From CBDCRK01 sp965220955 (lineage in GTDB: Bacteria > Desulfobacterota > Binatia > Bin18 > CBDCRK01): DNA of 64,000 nucleotides. The stretch covers positions 62,001-126,000 of the forward strand of contig CBDCRK010000036.1 of assembly GCA_965220955.1 (NCBI GenBank), read 5' to 3'. Under the pieces are notes generated by a model, which did no database searches, had not been told where the DNA came from, and worked only from the letters and a program-made list of their open reading frames with translations. Positions 1 through 8,795 of this stretch are shown piece by piece (within the stretch, counting starts at the first letter, position 1; every line of letters starts with the position of its first letter). Position numbers and translations under genes: made by a program.

Positions 1-6
1 ACTGCC

Positions 7-1335
7 CTAAAACAGAATTACCTCCACTTCTTCCCCTGCCTCTAAACCCTCATCACTGAGTGGAATACACACCATCCCGTCCGCCTTAACCAGGTTAAAG
101 ATGGCGCCGGACTTGCCCGGGAGAGGGCGAGCACAAAAACGGCCATCCCTTCGACCAGGCTCAGAACAAGCCTCTGGACTGGCCTTCTCTCTTTCTAGCA
201 CCACGCGGATATAGTCCTCCCTTCCCGGCGCAGAGGCAACATTTTGCACTAGCACCGCCCGCACGGTTCGCTGGAAGGCAAAAGCCGAGGCAGGAGATTC
301 TCCTCCAACCATACGCACAAGCGGGGCACCAAACAAATCAAAAACAATAAGGGCTGAGACCGGATGACCGGGAAGACCCATCACCGGTCTGCCCTTGGCT
401 TTGGCAAAGATAGTGGGTTTGCCCGGAGCAATGGAAATACCATGAAAGAACATCTCGGAGTTAGGGAAGGAACAGATCACATCTACGGTCATATCCTTGG
501 TACCCACAGAGCTACCGCCGGAAATCATGACTAGATCCGTGCTCATAAGCGCCCTATCCAGGGTTTTTTCAAAGAGCGGGCGATTATCCTTGATCACGCC
601 AAAATCAACAACCTCTCCACCACATTCGGCAATCATAGCTCTGAGAGAATATTGGTTGACATTGCGGACCTGCCCAGGCTTGGGGGTTTTGGCGGGATCA
701 ACAATCTCATCTCCGGTCGAGATAAGGGCAACCTTGGGACGATGGCAGACAGGGACCTTAGTAATGCCTACCCCAGTGAGCGCACCCAGGTCATGAGCAC
801 GAAGTCTCCTACCTTTATTAAAGATGGAGTCTCCTTTCTTGATATCTTCACCAATACGGATCACGTTCTCCCAGGGGGATACCCCACGATGGATTTCCAC
901 TGTTCCGTCACCCATCTCTTCGGTGTACTCCACCATCACCACCGCATTCGTGCCGGGAGGCAACATCCCACCAGTGGAGATTCGCACGATTTCACCTTTC
1001 TTAAGCAAGCGCTTGGCCGTCTCACCCATCTCTATAACGCCAACCAGCTTTAGATACGCGGGCAGGCCGGACGAGGCACCAAATGTGTCCGGAGCGCGGA
1101 CCGCGTACCCGTCCATATTGGCGCGGTGAAAATGGGGGAGGTTCACAGGGGAGACAAGATCTTTAGCCAGTATCCGATCGTAGGCTTCAACAACCGGAAG
1201 GGTTTCGCTCTTGACCTTTTGGCTTTGCTGAGGACAGGTCTCAAGGGCAAACGAGGCCAGTTGTTCCCTGGCTTCATCGGCAGTGACCACACGGAAAAAT
1301 GACTTAACAGCTACAGCCGCCTGTGCGCGAGGCAC
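7..1335 (-). CDS. moeA: MoeA, molybdopterin molybdenumtransferase
   Basis: Inserts molybdate into adenylylated molybdopterin, the last general step of Moco synthesis, in the cytosol. The 442-residue product shows the MoeA N-terminal motif HFHRANMDGYAV (68-79), the MoCF core (ISTGDEIV near 206, MISGGSSVGTKDM near 270, GLPGHPVSAL near 320) and a C-terminal domain IV. The GTG start is fixed by AAGGAGGGA seven bases upstream and overlaps the end of the nitrilase gene by 25 bases, so the two are probably translationally coupled. Residues 387-397 are encoded by a dispersed short repeat inside domain IV. Moco would be needed by a nitrate reductase, which fits the damaged nitrate locus at 10-14 kb. 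Family assignment is secure. Confidence 0.93.
   Translation of the reverse strand: MPRAQAAVAVKSFFRVVTADEAREQLASFALETCPQQSQKVKSETLPVVEAYDRILAKDLVSPVNLPHFHRANMDGYAVRAPDTFGASSGLPAYLKLVGVIEMGETAKRLLKKGEIVRISTGGMLPPGTNAVVMVEYTEEMGDGTVEIHRGVSPWENVIRIGEDIKKGDSIFNKGRRLRAHDLGALTGVGITKVPVCHRPKVALISTGDEIVDPAKTPKPGQVRNVNQYSLRAMIAECGGEVVDFGVIKDNRPLFEKTLDRALMSTDLVMISGGSSVGTKDMTVDVICSFPNSEMFFHGISIAPGKPTIFAKAKGRPVMGLPGHPVSALIVFDLFGAPLVRMVGGESPASAFAFQRTVRAVLVQNVASAPGREDYIRVVLEREKASPEACSEPGRRDGRFCARPLPGKSGAIFNLVKADGMVCIPLSDEGLEAGEEVEVILF
147..176. repeat. Short dispersed repeat inside moeA
   Basis: Read on the minus strand this contains TTGTTCTGAGCCTGGTCGAA, closely matching CTGTTCTGAGCAAAGTCGAA at 38270-38290. 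The core is TGTTCTGAGC, three variable bases, then GTCGAAG. It adds about 11 residues to MoeA domain IV without breaking the frame. Similar GTCCTGAGC/GTCGAAGG repeats are scattered through many bacterial genomes; membership in one of those families is inference. Confidence 0.6.
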
Positions 1336-2114
1336 GGTAACTCCCTCCTTACTTTGTGGAGATACTCAAGATCGATCTCAGCGGTAATAAAGCACTCCTT
1401 ATCCGGAGCGCGGGCAAGAACTTTACCCCAGGGATCAACAATCATGGAGTTGCCATAGTCAGCAAACCCATGGGTGTTACGGCCAATCTGGTTGGGAGCA
1501 ATAACATACGCCTGGTTTTCAATAGCCCGGGCACGAATCAAAGGCTCCCAGTGAGCGGCGCCCGTGGGAAAGGTGAAAGCCGAGGGGACAAAAATGACCT
1601 CAGCTCCTTGTCCAGAGAGGGCATGGTAGAGTTCGGAGAAGCGCAAGTCGTAGCAGACAGAAAGACCAACTATTCCCAATTCGGTCTGGCAAGCAACAAC
1701 ATTTTCTCCTGGCTTCTTGGTATCCGATTCCTTTACACTGACTTGCCCAGGAATGTCTATATCAAAGAGGTGAATCTTACGGTAACGGCAGAGGATCTCT
1801 CCTGTGGGGCTAAAGAAGAGGCTAGTATTATGGGATCGCGGCTCGTCAAGTCTCTCAAGGAAGGAGCCAGCAAGAAGGTGGATCTGGTGGTGAGCGGCCA
1901 ACTCGCTCATGCGCTGTGAGGTGAGCCCGGGAATCGACTCAACCTGAGACGGTTCCTCAGCGCGTTTACCCCGCCAGTTGAACACCTCCGGCAGCACCAC
2001 CAGAGAAGCCCCTCGCTCAGCAGCAAGGCCGATAAATGTCTCCGCTTTAATAAGATTTTCCTCCTTCGACGAAGATGCAGTCATCTGGATAGCAGCGGCA
2101 AGGTAAGATCGCAT
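1311..2114 (-). CDS. Carbon-nitrogen hydrolase, nitrilase superfamily (Nit/omega-amidase-like)
   Basis: A cytosolic amidase of the CN-hydrolase fold, closest in pattern to Nit1/omega-amidase or deaminated-glutathione amidase proteins. The catalytic triad is visible: Glu43 in VVLPEVFNW, Lys113 in CRYRKIHLFD, Cys154 in GLSVCYDLRFS. I chose the ATG at 2114 (267 residues) because AAGGAGGGA lies four bases upstream; a longer frame to 2162 has no such signal. It follows glnA1 by 117 bases on the same strand and overlaps moeA by 25 bases. The substrate cannot be told from sequence; the glnA1 neighbourhood makes an amide of nitrogen metabolism plausible. Confidence 0.85.
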   Translation of the reverse strand: MRSYLAAAIQMTASSSKEENLIKAETFIGLAAERGASLVVLPEVFNWRGKRAEEPSQVESIPGLTSQRMSELAAHHQIHLLAGSFLERLDEPRSHNTSLFFSPTGEILCRYRKIHLFDIDIPGQVSVKESDTKKPGENVVACQTELGIVGLSVCYDLRFSELYHALSGQGAEVIFVPSAFTFPTGAAHWEPLIRARAIENQAYVIAPNQIGRNTHGFADYGNSMIVDPWGKVLARAPDKECFITAEIDLEYLHKVRRELPCLAHRRL

Positions 2115-2231
2115 ACTTCCCTCCTTAGTTTTACTTTTCGTCCCGATGAGGTTAACCAACAATTTTATACTTCTGCTGGACCATGCGTTTACTAACTAAT
2201 GCCTTATCCAGTTCTTAGAGCAGCAGAGGAT

Positions 2232-3644
2232 TTAGCTGTCGAAATAGAGGGCGAACTCATAGGGATGAGGCCGTAAGCGCAGGGCGTCTACCTCCCGCCC
2301 CCTCTTGTACTCCAACCACGTCTCAATCATGTCCTGAGTGAATACATCACCCCGCAACAAAAACTCTTGATCCTTCTCTAACGCATCCAGTGCTGCTTCC
2401 AGTGAGCCCGGCACCGAGGGGACCTCTGAGAGCTCCTCGGGCGTCAGCGCATAAATGTCCTTGTCCAGGGGCTGGCCTGGATCAATGCGTCTCTCTATAC
2501 CATCAAGTCCAGCCATCAGCATGGCCGCAAACGCCAGATACCCTGTGCACGAGGGATCAGGAAACCTTACCTCTATGCGCTTGGCCTGGGGTGAGGGAGT
2601 GTACATCGGTATGCGTACTGCCGCACTGCGATTGCGCGAGGAGTACGCTAGGTTCACCGGGGCCTCAAACCCTGGCACTAAGCGTCGATACGAGTTGGTG
2701 GTGGGCGCCACTATCGCACACAGCGCGGCCGCATGTCGTAGAATTCCCCCTATATAATGCATCCCCAGCTCACTCATCCCCCCATATCCATCCCCCGCAA
2801 ACAGTGGCCTCTCCCCCTTCCAGATCGATTGGTGGGTATGCATCCCTGAGCCATTGTCAAGAAATATGGGCTTGGGCATGAACGTCACTGTCCTGCCATG
2901 GCGGCGCGCTACGTTCTTTATGATGTACTTGTACCACATCAACGCATCCCCCATCTTCACCAACGACAGAAACCTCAGATCTATCTCCCCTTGCCCTGCC
3001 GTGGCTACCTCATGGTGCTGCTTTTCTACCCTCAGCCCCACCTCCTCCATTGTCAGCACCATCTCTGAGCGCATGTCCTGTAGACTATCGTTGGGTGGGA
3101 CGGGAAAATAGCCCTCTTTATAACGTGGCTTGTAGCCCAGGTTGGGCTTCTCTTCCCTGCCCGTATTCCACCGCCCCTCTACCGAGTCTACATAGTAGTA
3201 CCCCTCATGCTCGTTCTGATCAAACCTCACCTCGTCCAGTATGAAAAACTCGGGCTCTGGCCCAAAGTAGGCTACATCCCCTATCCCCGTTGACTCTAAG
3301 TAGGCCTCAGCCTTGCGCGCTATGTTGCGGGGATCTCGGGAGTAGTCCTCGCGGGTGATGGGGTCCACTATGTTACAGATAAGCGAGACGGTGGGATGGG
3401 CGGTGAAGGGCTCCATCACTGTGGTGTCTGGGTCGGGCACTACCATCATGTCCGAGGCATGGATAGGCTGCCACCCCCGGATCGAGGACCCATCAAAACC
3501 ATAGCCCTCTTGGAGATTGTCCTCGCTAAGTTCACTGATGGGAATAGTAAAGTGCTGCCACAGCCCCAGCATGTCTGAGAACTTTAGGTCCACCAGCTGC
3601 GCATTGTTCTTCCTCACAAACTCTATCACTTCCTTCGGATCCAT
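2232..3644 (-). CDS. glnA: Glutamine synthetase type I, copy 1
   Basis: ATP-dependent condensation of ammonia with glutamate, as a cytosolic dodecamer. The 470-residue length and order of motifs are those of GSI: GYGFDGSSIRGW near the N terminus, the metal- and ATP-site segments GPEPEFF and GSGMHTHQS, then the NRSAAVRIP loop. Tyr398 in DKDIYAL sits where GSI-beta enzymes are adenylylated, so GlnE-type control is possible. AAGGAGGAAGGGGT precedes the ATG. It is the last gene of glnK1-amtB1-glnA1. The DNA is almost identical to the copy at 15188-16600; the proteins differ only in the final residue (Ser here, Val there). Confidence 0.97.
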   Translation of the reverse strand: MDPKEVIEFVRKNNAQLVDLKFSDMLGLWQHFTIPISELSEDNLQEGYGFDGSSIRGWQPIHASDMMVVPDPDTTVMEPFTAHPTVSLICNIVDPITREDYSRDPRNIARKAEAYLESTGIGDVAYFGPEPEFFILDEVRFDQNEHEGYYYVDSVEGRWNTGREEKPNLGYKPRYKEGYFPVPPNDSLQDMRSEMVLTMEEVGLRVEKQHHEVATAGQGEIDLRFLSLVKMGDALMWYKYIIKNVARRHGRTVTFMPKPIFLDNGSGMHTHQSIWKGERPLFAGDGYGGMSELGMHYIGGILRHAAALCAIVAPTTNSYRRLVPGFEAPVNLAYSSRNRSAAVRIPMYTPSPQAKRIEVRFPDPSCTGYLAFAAMLMAGLDGIERRIDPGQPLDKDIYALTPEELSEVPSVPGSLEAALDALEKDQEFLLRGDVFTQDMIETWLEYKRGREVDALRLRPHPYEFALYFDS

Positions 3645-3663
3645 ACCCCTTCCTCCTTGGCTT
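2239..3663. repeat. Long direct repeat, copy A (glnA plus its RBS)
   Basis: This 1425-base stretch matches 15195-16619 in the same orientation. Reading both copies side by side I found two differences: T/C at 2478 versus 15434 and T/G at 3096 versus 16052, both silent. Identity stops at the last codon on one side and 19 bases upstream of the ATG on the other, so the repeated unit is the gene and its ribosome-binding site and little else. Confidence 0.95.
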
Positions 3664-3763
3664 GTTTGGCGGTAAAGAAAACCCTCTTATCGTATTCCCT
3701 ACTTAACTGAGTCAAGCCTGTCCTGGGCCTCCCGTTTTATGGCAAGAGCCCGTGCAGCTACAA

Positions 3764-5092
3764 CTAGAAAGCATAGCCTCTTTCGTTGTGCTGGCTCAAG
3801 TCTAGTCCTACGAGCTCTTCCTCTTCAGATACCCTCAACCCCATGGTAGTCTTGAGAATTGCAAGAATAATGAAAGTGCCAACCATGGCAAACACCCATG
3901 TGGCTGCCACTACAACAAACTGAATCCAGAGCTGGTCGGGATTGCCAAAGAATAGACCATTCGCCCCACCAGGGTTGATGGCTGTTGAAGCAAACAAACC
4001 TGTGGCCAGCGATCCCCAGGTCCCGCCGATACCATGCACCCCCACTACGTCGAGGGAATCATCATAACCCAACCTGGCCTTGAGGTTACAAGCGGCATAA
4101 CACAAAATCCCTCCGCCTGCGCCCACAGCGATAGAAGAAAGGGGACTAACAAACCCGGCGGCCGGAGTGATTGATACCAAGCCAGCTACAGCCCCAGTAG
4201 CAGCACCCAGCATGGTAGGTTTTCCTGTAGCCAGCCATTCTGAAAACATCCATGCCAAGACCGCGGCCGCTGTTGCTATATGGGTTACTACAAAAGCGCT
4301 GGTTGCTATACCATCGGCAGCCAAGGCACTTCCAGCATTAAACCCGAACCAGCCCACCCACAGAAGCGAGGCCCCAATAACGCTAAAGGGGAGATTGTGC
4401 GGCGGCATTGCTTCGCTGCCGTAGCCAACCCGCTTACCAAACATGATGGCAGCAACCAGGGCCGACGCCCCAGAGCTGATGTGCACAACGGTCCCGCCGG
4501 CAAAGTCTAGGGCGCCCATGGCTCCCATCCATCCACCCCCCCATACCCAGTGGGCCAGAGGATCATAGATGAAAGTTGCCCACAGGAGGATAAAGAGAAT
4601 AAAAGTGCTGAACTTTGCCCGCTCGGCAAACGCGCCGGTGATAAGCGCGGGGGTGATAATGGCAAAGGTCAGCTGGAAGATCATGAAAGCTTGGTGTGGG
4701 ATTGTGGCAGCATAGTCAGGGTTGGGAGCGGCTCCCACCCCGTTTAATCCAAACCAGTCCAGATTACCAACAATCCCTCCCAAGTCCGGTCCAAAGGCCA
4801 GGCTGTAGCCCCATAGCACCCATTGGATACTGACCAAAGCAACAATGATGAAACTGTGCATAATGGTGCCCAGGGCATTCTTGCCACGGACCAGACCGCT
4901 ATAGAAGAGGAACAGGCCGGGAATCGTCATCATCAGCACCAGAACCGACGATACCAGCATCCAGGTTGTGTCGCCTGTATCAATGGTAGCTGCCGAAGCT
5001 GCTTCCTCTTCGGCCCCGCAGAGTACCGCCGTTCCCAACACTAGTGCGGGGACAGTCAGCATTAATGCCCATTTCCTTAGCCTTCGATTCAT
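3764..5092 (-). CDS. amtB: Ammonium transporter Amt/AmtB, copy 1
   Basis: Inner-membrane ammonium channel of the Amt/Mep/Rh family, 442 residues. An N-terminal signal sequence is followed by 11 hydrophobic segments. Family motifs include DTTWMLVSSVLVLMM at the start of the core, FNAGSAL, and DDSLDVVGVHGIGGTWG near residue 340, which holds a pore histidine. The C-terminal tail ends EEEELVGLDLSQHNERGY, the region GlnK binds. AAGGAGGGTAAGT precedes the ATG. It lies between glnK1 (108 bases upstream) and glnA1. It is clearly diverged from amt2 at 16620-18059. Confidence 0.95.
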   Translation of the reverse strand: MNRRLRKWALMLTVPALVLGTAVLCGAEEEAASAATIDTGDTTWMLVSSVLVLMMTIPGLFLFYSGLVRGKNALGTIMHSFIIVALVSIQWVLWGYSLAFGPDLGGIVGNLDWFGLNGVGAAPNPDYAATIPHQAFMIFQLTFAIITPALITGAFAERAKFSTFILFILLWATFIYDPLAHWVWGGGWMGAMGALDFAGGTVVHISSGASALVAAIMFGKRVGYGSEAMPPHNLPFSVIGASLLWVGWFGFNAGSALAADGIATSAFVVTHIATAAAVLAWMFSEWLATGKPTMLGAATGAVAGLVSITPAAGFVSPLSSIAVGAGGGILCYAACNLKARLGYDDSLDVVGVHGIGGTWGSLATGLFASTAINPGGANGLFFGNPDQLWIQFVVVAATWVFAMVGTFIILAILKTTMGLRVSEEEELVGLDLSQHNERGYAF

Positions 5093-5200
5093 ACTTACCC
5101 TCCTTCCCGAGCTGCACTTCCTCTCCTACTGGCAGAGCAAGTGTTGGATATAGTAGCGGCAAAAGCATTGGCTTAAGAATGCATTCTCGCCAGGGTCGTT

Positions 5201-5539
5201 TTACAGCGCATCTTTCCCTCTCTCGCCAGTGCGAATGCGTACCACCTCCTCCACCGGTAGGACAAAGATCTTACCATCCCCTATTCTTCCTGTGCGGGCA
5301 GACTCAATGATGGTATCGAGCAAGCTGCCAGCCTTGTCGTCAGAGACTAGAACTTCAATCTTGATCTTGGGTAGAAAGTCTACCACATACTCAGCTCCGC
5401 GGTAGAGCTCAGTGTGGCCTTTTTGTCGGCCGAATCCCTTGACCTCGGAGATGGTCATCCCCTGCACCCCCTCTTTGGCCAGTGCCTCCTTGACCTCATC
5501 GAGCTTAAAAGGCTTAATTATAGCTTCGATCTTTTTCAT
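5201..5539 (-). CDS. glnK: PII nitrogen regulatory protein GlnK/GlnB, copy 1
   Basis: A 112-residue PII signal protein that senses 2-oxoglutarate, ATP/ADP and glutamine status and gates Amt. The T-loop sequence TELYRGAEYVVDF carries Tyr51, the classical uridylylation site. The C-terminal IRTGERGKDA signature is present. RBS AGAGGAGG precedes the ATG. It differs from GlnK2 (18127-18465) at nine residues, several in the segment 66-75. It heads glnK1-amtB1-glnA1. Confidence 0.95.
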   Translation of the reverse strand: MKKIEAIIKPFKLDEVKEALAKEGVQGMTISEVKGFGRQKGHTELYRGAEYVVDFLPKIKIEVLVSDDKAGSLLDTIIESARTGRIGDGKIFVLPVEEVVRIRTGERGKDAL

Positions 5540-6205
5540 AAGAGCCTCCTCTTTGACTTATAGGTTGGTGGTTGACTCACTATGCTTTCTCTATGGTCTC
5601 CTCCCTTCCCGTTATAAGCTATCAACCTAGGAAGGCATAGAGCAACTTCCTGGCGTAAAGTCAATATCACTATGGCTCGCTACCCGTTCTATCCGGCTGA
5701 GAGAATATTTAGGACAGAGAAAGCGGGAGGGAGAACAGCGGATAGAGGTCAGAGGGAGAGCCAAACTGTGGTTAGAGCACTGCGTAGGTAAGGAAAGTGT
5801 GAGCAGATTGTGTGACCCGGTCTGCGTGACCCGGTCTATCGGGGTACCAATGTCCCTGGGGGAAAAGGCAACCCATTCTCTTGATCCCTGGGTTTCTTGC
5901 TGGGGATTGGACTATGACGGTGATGGATGGAGGGCTCAATCGCGTTGGCTACCGTGCTTATTTCTTGGGAGTCAACTGGAATGTTGATTGTCCCATCTCT
6001 ATCACCAACGGTCAGAAGCCAGGGCAAACAGACAAAAAAGGGACTAGCGGACCGTCCGGGCTCTGGAGTTACAGCCCCTAATTTCCCTTGGCCGTACTGT
6101 ATGCGGGCGGTCATTCTGCAAGAAGGACGCCCGCCCACACCGAACTTTCAACTTTAGCCCCTATCTTACTAAAACCTAAGCAGTGAATGATTCAACTCTA
6201 TACCT
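5540..6205. other. Gene-free stretch upstream of glnK1
   Basis: No convincing gene in 666 bases. Frames in 5799-6138 lack an RBS and any recognisable motif. Read on the minus strand, 5641-5656 is ACGCCAGGAAGTTGCT, which keeps sigma-54 spacing and TTGCT but has CG in place of the -24 GG, so it is at best a weak or decayed site. TTGACT at about 5661 could serve a sigma-70 promoter. The phrase TGACCCGGTCT occurs twice near 5812-5837. Confidence 0.4.
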
Positions 6206-6532
6206 TTACGCTTCTTCTTCAGCTTTGGCTTCAATCTGCCATAGCTGGCGGGCAATCGCGGTTGAGGTCTCAATCATCTGCCGAGCAAGTGACCGCTGGG
6301 TCTCGAACACCGTGGCCAAGGGGGTGTCCTTAGCCCAGGCAGTTGTCCTTTCGTTTAGCTCCAAGGCTTTCTGGGCCCATTGCTCGCTAGTACCAAGATA
6401 CTGAGTAGCAGCCTTCTTCAAGGGGCCACACCAGGGAGCAGTCATTTCACTAAACATTTTCCCGAACGGATTCTCGGATGGGTCCCCGAACAGGTTCCCG
6501 AACGGGCTGCTGGTCTGGGTACGTTCTGCCAT
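6206..6532 (-). CDS. Phasin-like PHA granule protein
   Basis: A 108-residue amphipathic helical protein with no signal peptide or membrane span. Its C-terminal half (TSEQWAQKALELNERTTAWA, then an ARQMIE...ARQLWQIE helix) is homologous to that of the 8796-9320 product, and both resemble phasins that coat polyhydroxyalkanoate granules. AAGGAGGACAGAGTT precedes the ATG. It lies 216 bases downstream of phaC with its own upstream dyad (6639-6652), so it is probably transcribed separately. Phasin family is inferred from helix pattern and context. Confidence 0.75.
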   Translation of the reverse strand: MAERTQTSSPFGNLFGDPSENPFGKMFSEMTAPWCGPLKKAATQYLGTSEQWAQKALELNERTTAWAKDTPLATVFETQRSLARQMIETSTAIARQLWQIEAKAEEEA

Positions 6533-6638
6533 AACTCTGTCCTCCTTCTCTTATATGGTTAGTATATATGCTGTTAGGTGGTAAACGACATGCTAGCTTG
6601 CCATGCTAACTTTTGCAAGCATTGGAAGCATAGGAAAT

Positions 6639-6652
6639 GTCACTTAGGCGAC
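6639..6652. promoter_or_regulatory. Candidate PHA operator, site 1
   Basis: GTCACTTAGGCGAC is an imperfect dyad (6-2-6) about 107 bases before the phasin start. The same pattern occurs before the PhaE-like gene (8488-8501) and the third phasin gene (9399-9412). A shared regulator is inferred. Confidence 0.45.
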
Positions 6653-6748
6653 TAAGAAATCAGATTGTATATGGATAACCTTCCAGTATTACTATAGAGG
6701 ACAGCCGGTGATGAAACGGTAAGGTTCCTCTACCCTCTGCCCAGTCTA

Positions 6749-7834
6749 TTAGTGTACCCACCTTGCGTCTCGTTCCCGCAGCCAAGCGCCGACCTGTGGC
6801 CAGAGTTTCTTTTGAGCAGCGGTGCTCACTGCAGCCCCAATATGCCCGGTCGGGAAGACAAGGTTTCGGGCATCCTGGCTGCCAATCAACTCGATTAGGG
6901 GCAGGCTAGACTTAGGATGAACCACATCATCATGTTCCCCAATGACATTGAGCACAGGGCAGGTAATGTCCTGCAGGTTGACAGCCTGACCTCCTACCCG
7001 AAAGTCTCCGTTGACCAAGAGGTTTCTCCGGGAGATATCTTCTGTCATCTCGCGGAAAATCTGCCCGGCTAAAGGAACATCACTGTTCATCCACTTCTCG
7101 AACAGATCAAACATCTCCGCATAGCCCTCCCGGTTTTTGTTCCGGTATAGCCCCACATATTTGTCCAGGGCGTGATGCACGGGCGACGTACCCTCAAAAC
7201 CTGCCTTGATAAACCAGGCCGGACAGTTCCCATAGACTGAAGAAATCAGGTCTATCGTTTCTGGGCGGATCTTGTCCATCAGAGCTTGCATGGGCAACTC
7301 TTTGATACTCATGTCCAGGGGAAGCGTGAAATTGATGAGGTTCCTAACGGTTTTGGGGGACAGAGCAGTGTAGATAGTGGTTAAGAGGCCTCCAAAGCAA
7401 TACCCCAGCAGAGAGACTTCTTCCACCTCCTCCCGGATCTGTACCGCCCGTACCGCATTGGCCAGATCGCCATTGATATAGGCATCAAAGCCGCGCCAAC
7501 TATCGGCTCGTGAAGGCGGAATCCAATCAATAAAATAAACTTCAACTCCTTGTTTTGTCAGGGTTTCTATCACACTGCGCCCCGGCTGTAGATCCAGGAT
7601 GAAGGGCCGTTTGATAAGAGAGTAAACCAGTAACAGTGGGGTGGAGAGCGGTGTCCCTACGGCCCGATAGTGCCGTAGTCTTACTTTGCCACCTTCATAC
7701 ACAACCTCATAGGGGGTTGTGGAAGGTGGATCGTCCTCCATGGGAAAGGCATCACTTATTCCACGCCGGAACCCATCAAGGGTACGAATAGCCCCATCCA
7801 ACCAGTACTTAGGAAGTTCACTCAGTAACGACAT
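6749..7834 (-). CDS. phaC: Class III poly(3-hydroxyalkanoate) synthase, PhaC
   Basis: Polymerises 3-hydroxyacyl-CoA into PHA at the granule surface. The 361-residue length is that of class III PhaC, which works with PhaE. The lipase-like box GYCFGG places the nucleophile at Cys146. EHDDVVH gives the catalytic Asp near 302-303, and PTGHIG gives His331. The N-terminal alpha/beta-hydrolase entry YSLIKRPFILDLQPGRS and DWIPPS are typical. GGGGAGG lies eight bases before the ATG. The PhaE-like gene ends 45 bases upstream on the same strand, so phaE-phaC form an operon. Confidence 0.95.
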   Translation of the reverse strand: MSLLSELPKYWLDGAIRTLDGFRRGISDAFPMEDDPPSTTPYEVVYEGGKVRLRHYRAVGTPLSTPLLLVYSLIKRPFILDLQPGRSVIETLTKQGVEVYFIDWIPPSRADSWRGFDAYINGDLANAVRAVQIREEVEEVSLLGYCFGGLLTTIYTALSPKTVRNLINFTLPLDMSIKELPMQALMDKIRPETIDLISSVYGNCPAWFIKAGFEGTSPVHHALDKYVGLYRNKNREGYAEMFDLFEKWMNSDVPLAGQIFREMTEDISRRNLLVNGDFRVGGQAVNLQDITCPVLNVIGEHDDVVHPKSSLPLIELIGSQDARNLVFPTGHIGAAVSTAAQKKLWPQVGAWLRERDARWVH

Positions 7835-7879
7835 TGTTTTTCCTCCCCGTAGCTATCACGGGCTTACCTACTCGAGTTG

Positions 7880-8449
7880 TTAGGCAGCTTTGGCCTGCTC
7901 TATGTCAATACCTTCATCTCCCCCTTTGACTCTCCCATTGCCACTTATTGTCCTCTGCGGGGCCTTCCTCGACCTATGCCACTGAGCAGGAGCCTGAGCC
8001 TCTTTCCTCTTCACTTGGATGCCCACTCTCTGCGTGCGTACTTCTTCTCTCAACCCTTGCACCTCACTTCTCAACGCCCTCACTTCTTCCGCTGTTGGCA
8101 ACCCTACCGCCTGCCACATCCCCGCAAAAAATGCCCCCGTCATCGCACTCCTAACCCTCTGCCAGCGCATTATCACATCCACTGAACGTGCCATCACCTC
8201 ACCAAACACTGGCGTGCGATACAGATTGTCAATATTGCCTGTGGCTAACCGTACCGTGGCATCATACCCCTGCCAGGCTTTCTTCCTTGTCTCTTTCTCT
8301 CCTCCCAGCCCTAATCCCCACTTCACCCCTGCCAGTGGGAGATCAAAAAACAGTGCCTTATATGCTGTAGCAAAATCTTCCATGCCTTGCTCTTTGTGCT
8401 TCTGTGCCATTGCTCCTCGCCTTTCTTGCCTGGCTGTTAGTTCATCCAT
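7880..8449 (-). CDS. phaE: PhaE-like subunit of class III PHA synthase
   Basis: Soluble, largely helical 189-residue protein immediately before phaC. The central region GNIDNLYRTPVFGEVMARSV and the segment WQAVGLPTAEEVRALRSEVQGL resemble the C-terminal part of PhaE, where a short helix after a VGLPT-type motif contacts PhaC. It is shorter than many PhaE proteins and has a basic C-terminal tail. The ATG at 8449 has no clear RBS; the ATG at 8410 has AGGCGAGGAG just upstream and may be the real start. The upstream 101-base repeat carries a possible operator. Confidence 0.75.
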   Translation of the reverse strand: MDELTARQERRGAMAQKHKEQGMEDFATAYKALFFDLPLAGVKWGLGLGGEKETRKKAWQGYDATVRLATGNIDNLYRTPVFGEVMARSVDVIMRWQRVRSAMTGAFFAGMWQAVGLPTAEEVRALRSEVQGLREEVRTQRVGIQVKRKEAQAPAQWHRSRKAPQRTISGNGRVKGGDEGIDIEQAKAA

Positions 8450-8474
8450 AATAAAATGCCTCTCTATCTCAACA

Positions 8475-8575
8475 CAACCAAAGGGCTGTCACCCAGGTGA
8501 CCAATGCTGCACTTTACCCAACACTATCTCCGTTTTGTGTCTTCTTGGTGACAATTAGGTGAACTCTTGGTTACC
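8475..8575 (-). promoter_or_regulatory. Upstream repeat A of the PHA genes, with GTCACC/GGTGAC dyad
   Basis: A 101-base block 26 bases before the PhaE-like start that matches 9386-9486 without gaps and with only scattered substitutions. It holds the perfect 6-2-6 dyad GTCACCCAGGTGAC (8488-8501) and a pair of GGTGA half sites (8547-8561). Its position before two PHA genes suggests a duplicated promoter/operator. I cannot pick a secure -35/-10 pair. Confidence 0.6.
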
Positions 8576-8670
8576 CTTTTATTTTTTTATTCCTGCGTGC
8601 GCGGGAATGACACTCTGGAAAACCACCTTAGACAGTGTAAGTGGCAAGAAGAAAAAAGATCTGTTCGAGA

Positions 8671-8717
8671 GAAATAAAAAGAGAAAGGGGACGGTCAGCG
8701 GGGAATACCGTCCCCTT
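8671..8717 (-). terminator. Rho-independent terminator after the third phasin gene
   Basis: On the minus strand AAGGGGACGGT (8717-8707) pairs with ACCGTCCCCTT (8695-8685), followed by a T-rich run TTTCTCTTTTTATTTC. It lies 80 bases past the stop of the gene at 8796-9320 and separates it from the phaE promoter. Confidence 0.75.
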
Positions 8718-8795
8718 GTGTTGGTGAGGAGAAAAAGGAGGGTACAACCTCCTCACCTGGGCATCAACGTTTGAGCTTGATGGGTTGCTTTTTAC

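Noticed and set aside
2390..3111. Plus-strand frames inside glnA (also seen in the second copy)
   Set aside because: They duplicate because the gene is duplicated, not because they encode anything; they are antisense readings of conserved glnA codons.
5641..5656. Sigma-54 promoter before glnK1
   Set aside because: Spacing and TTGCT fit, but the essential -24 GG is CG, so I did not call it as a promoter.
5799..6157. Several overlapping short frames on both strands upstream of glnK1
   Set aside because: No RBS, no recognisable motif and mutually overlapping; they look like chance openings.
8577..8610. Mobile element near TTCCTGCGTGCGCGGGAATGAC
   Set aside because: Resembles a common short repeat in bacterial genomes, but only one partial copy is present here and it has no defined ends.
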